NCBI GenBank assembly: GCA_903844155.1
Contig: CAIMSU010000295.1
Span: 1 to 63,269, forward strand
Source: an uncultured Pseudomonadota bacterium
Lineage (GTDB): Bacteria > Myxococcota_A > UBA796 > SXON01
Direction: 5' to 3'
DNA: 63,269 nucleotides
Below, one piece after another: positions 63,128 through 63,269 of the stretch (its first letter is position 1; every line of letters starts with the position of its first letter). Both the position numbers and the translations under genes were made by a program. Below the pieces are notes generated by a model, which did no database searches, was not told the DNA's origin, and saw nothing but the letters and a program-made list of their open reading frames with translations.

Positions 63128-63269
63128 CTACGCCGCCTGAACGCCTTGTCCGCGTTCGCCGTCGCAGTGCTCCGGCCGGCGGCTCCGCGTCGGGCGCGGA
63201 CGCCCGACCGCGCCCGTCTCGGCGCTGAATTCTCGCAGTTCCAAGGCCAAGATCGGGTCCAGCCGGCGA
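63128..63269 (-). CDS. Possible C-terminal end of a leftward gene cut by the window edge
   Basis: A minus-strand frame enters from the right edge (RLDPILALELREFSAETGAV) and stops at TAG 63130-63128. It is short, Arg-rich towards its end, and no family can be seen. In this GC-rich DNA a 47-codon open frame can arise by chance. Bases 63033-63127 hold nothing else I can support. Confidence 0.25.
   Translation of the reverse strand, partial: RRLDPILALELREFSAETGAVGRPRPTRSRRPEHCDGERGQGVQAA

Overview
The window is GC-rich and very densely coded, with no gap between genes above about 250 bases. It holds single-copy housekeeping genes (recA, ligA, carAB, gmk, mreB, mpl, murI, trmB, khpA, yicC, ruvX, cinA). 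Between them lie many lipoproteins, outer-membrane proteins, TPR, FG-GAP and FlgD-like surface proteins, a PilT-type ATPase, a hybrid histidine kinase and WGR/TIGR02996-type proteins. This mix points to a Gram-negative member of the Myxococcota or another former deltaproteobacterial lineage. That placement is inference from gene content; no rRNA is present. I see no tRNA, rRNA, CRISPR array, insertion sequence or integrase, so this reads as chromosomal core plus lineage-specific envelope genes.

Layout. 1-5.2 kb: leftward genes for a polyprenol-phosphate mannosyltransferase, a B12-type radical SAM enzyme, an EEP-family phosphatase and two envelope proteins. 5.2-11.2 kb: ligA, a MoaB-domain fusion and ruvX (leftward), cinA (rightward), recA (leftward). 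11.5-21 kb: pilT, murI, a run of lipoproteins, a TIGR04282 sugar transferase and a PpiD-like chaperone. 21-26.1 kb: a FadL-like porin after a clear terminator, then a tightly coupled run VKOR-thioredoxin, OmpA-like, TlpA-like, trmB, khpA. 26.3-30.8 kb: sigma factor, PATAN-like protein, DUF1460 amidase-like protein, HAD phosphatase, rhodanese. 30.8-36.7 kb: HerA-type ATPase, membrane proteins, ICMT-like methyltransferase, transglutaminase-like lipoprotein. 36.7-42.3 kb: ilvE, CGFS glutaredoxin, PrsW-like protease, mpl, mreB. 42.3-46.6 kb: a MoxR ATPase / degenerate VWA / WGR-LRR / DUF1456 (YehS-like) cassette. 46.5-50.1 kb: two GT4 glycosyltransferases, a secreted protein and an ApaH-like phosphatase. 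50.1-57.5 kb: carAB, a two-component pair and gmk. 57.4-63 kb: a large FG-GAP lipoprotein, yicC and two lipoproteins.

Genes are packed with start/stop overlaps (ATGA, GTGA, TTGA), so translational coupling is the rule inside operons. At the heads of transcription units another pattern appears: a hexamer of the form GNTANN (GTTAGC, GATAAC, GATAGT and similar) lies exactly 7 or 8 bases before the start codon of at least fifteen genes on both strands. The simplest reading is a -10 element giving leaderless mRNAs. The divergent mpl/mreB promoters contain the same -10 type.

The other notable element is a palindrome of about 29 bp with a GACGTCGTC core and an ATACAT tail. It is present three times in two divergent intergenic regions, upstream of the PrsW-like protease gene and of a lipoprotein gene, and looks like an operator for an unidentified regulator. 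The candidate for an undescribed system is the MoxR-VWA-WGR/LRR-DUF1456 cassette, whose components recall the enterobacterial yeh locus in compact form.
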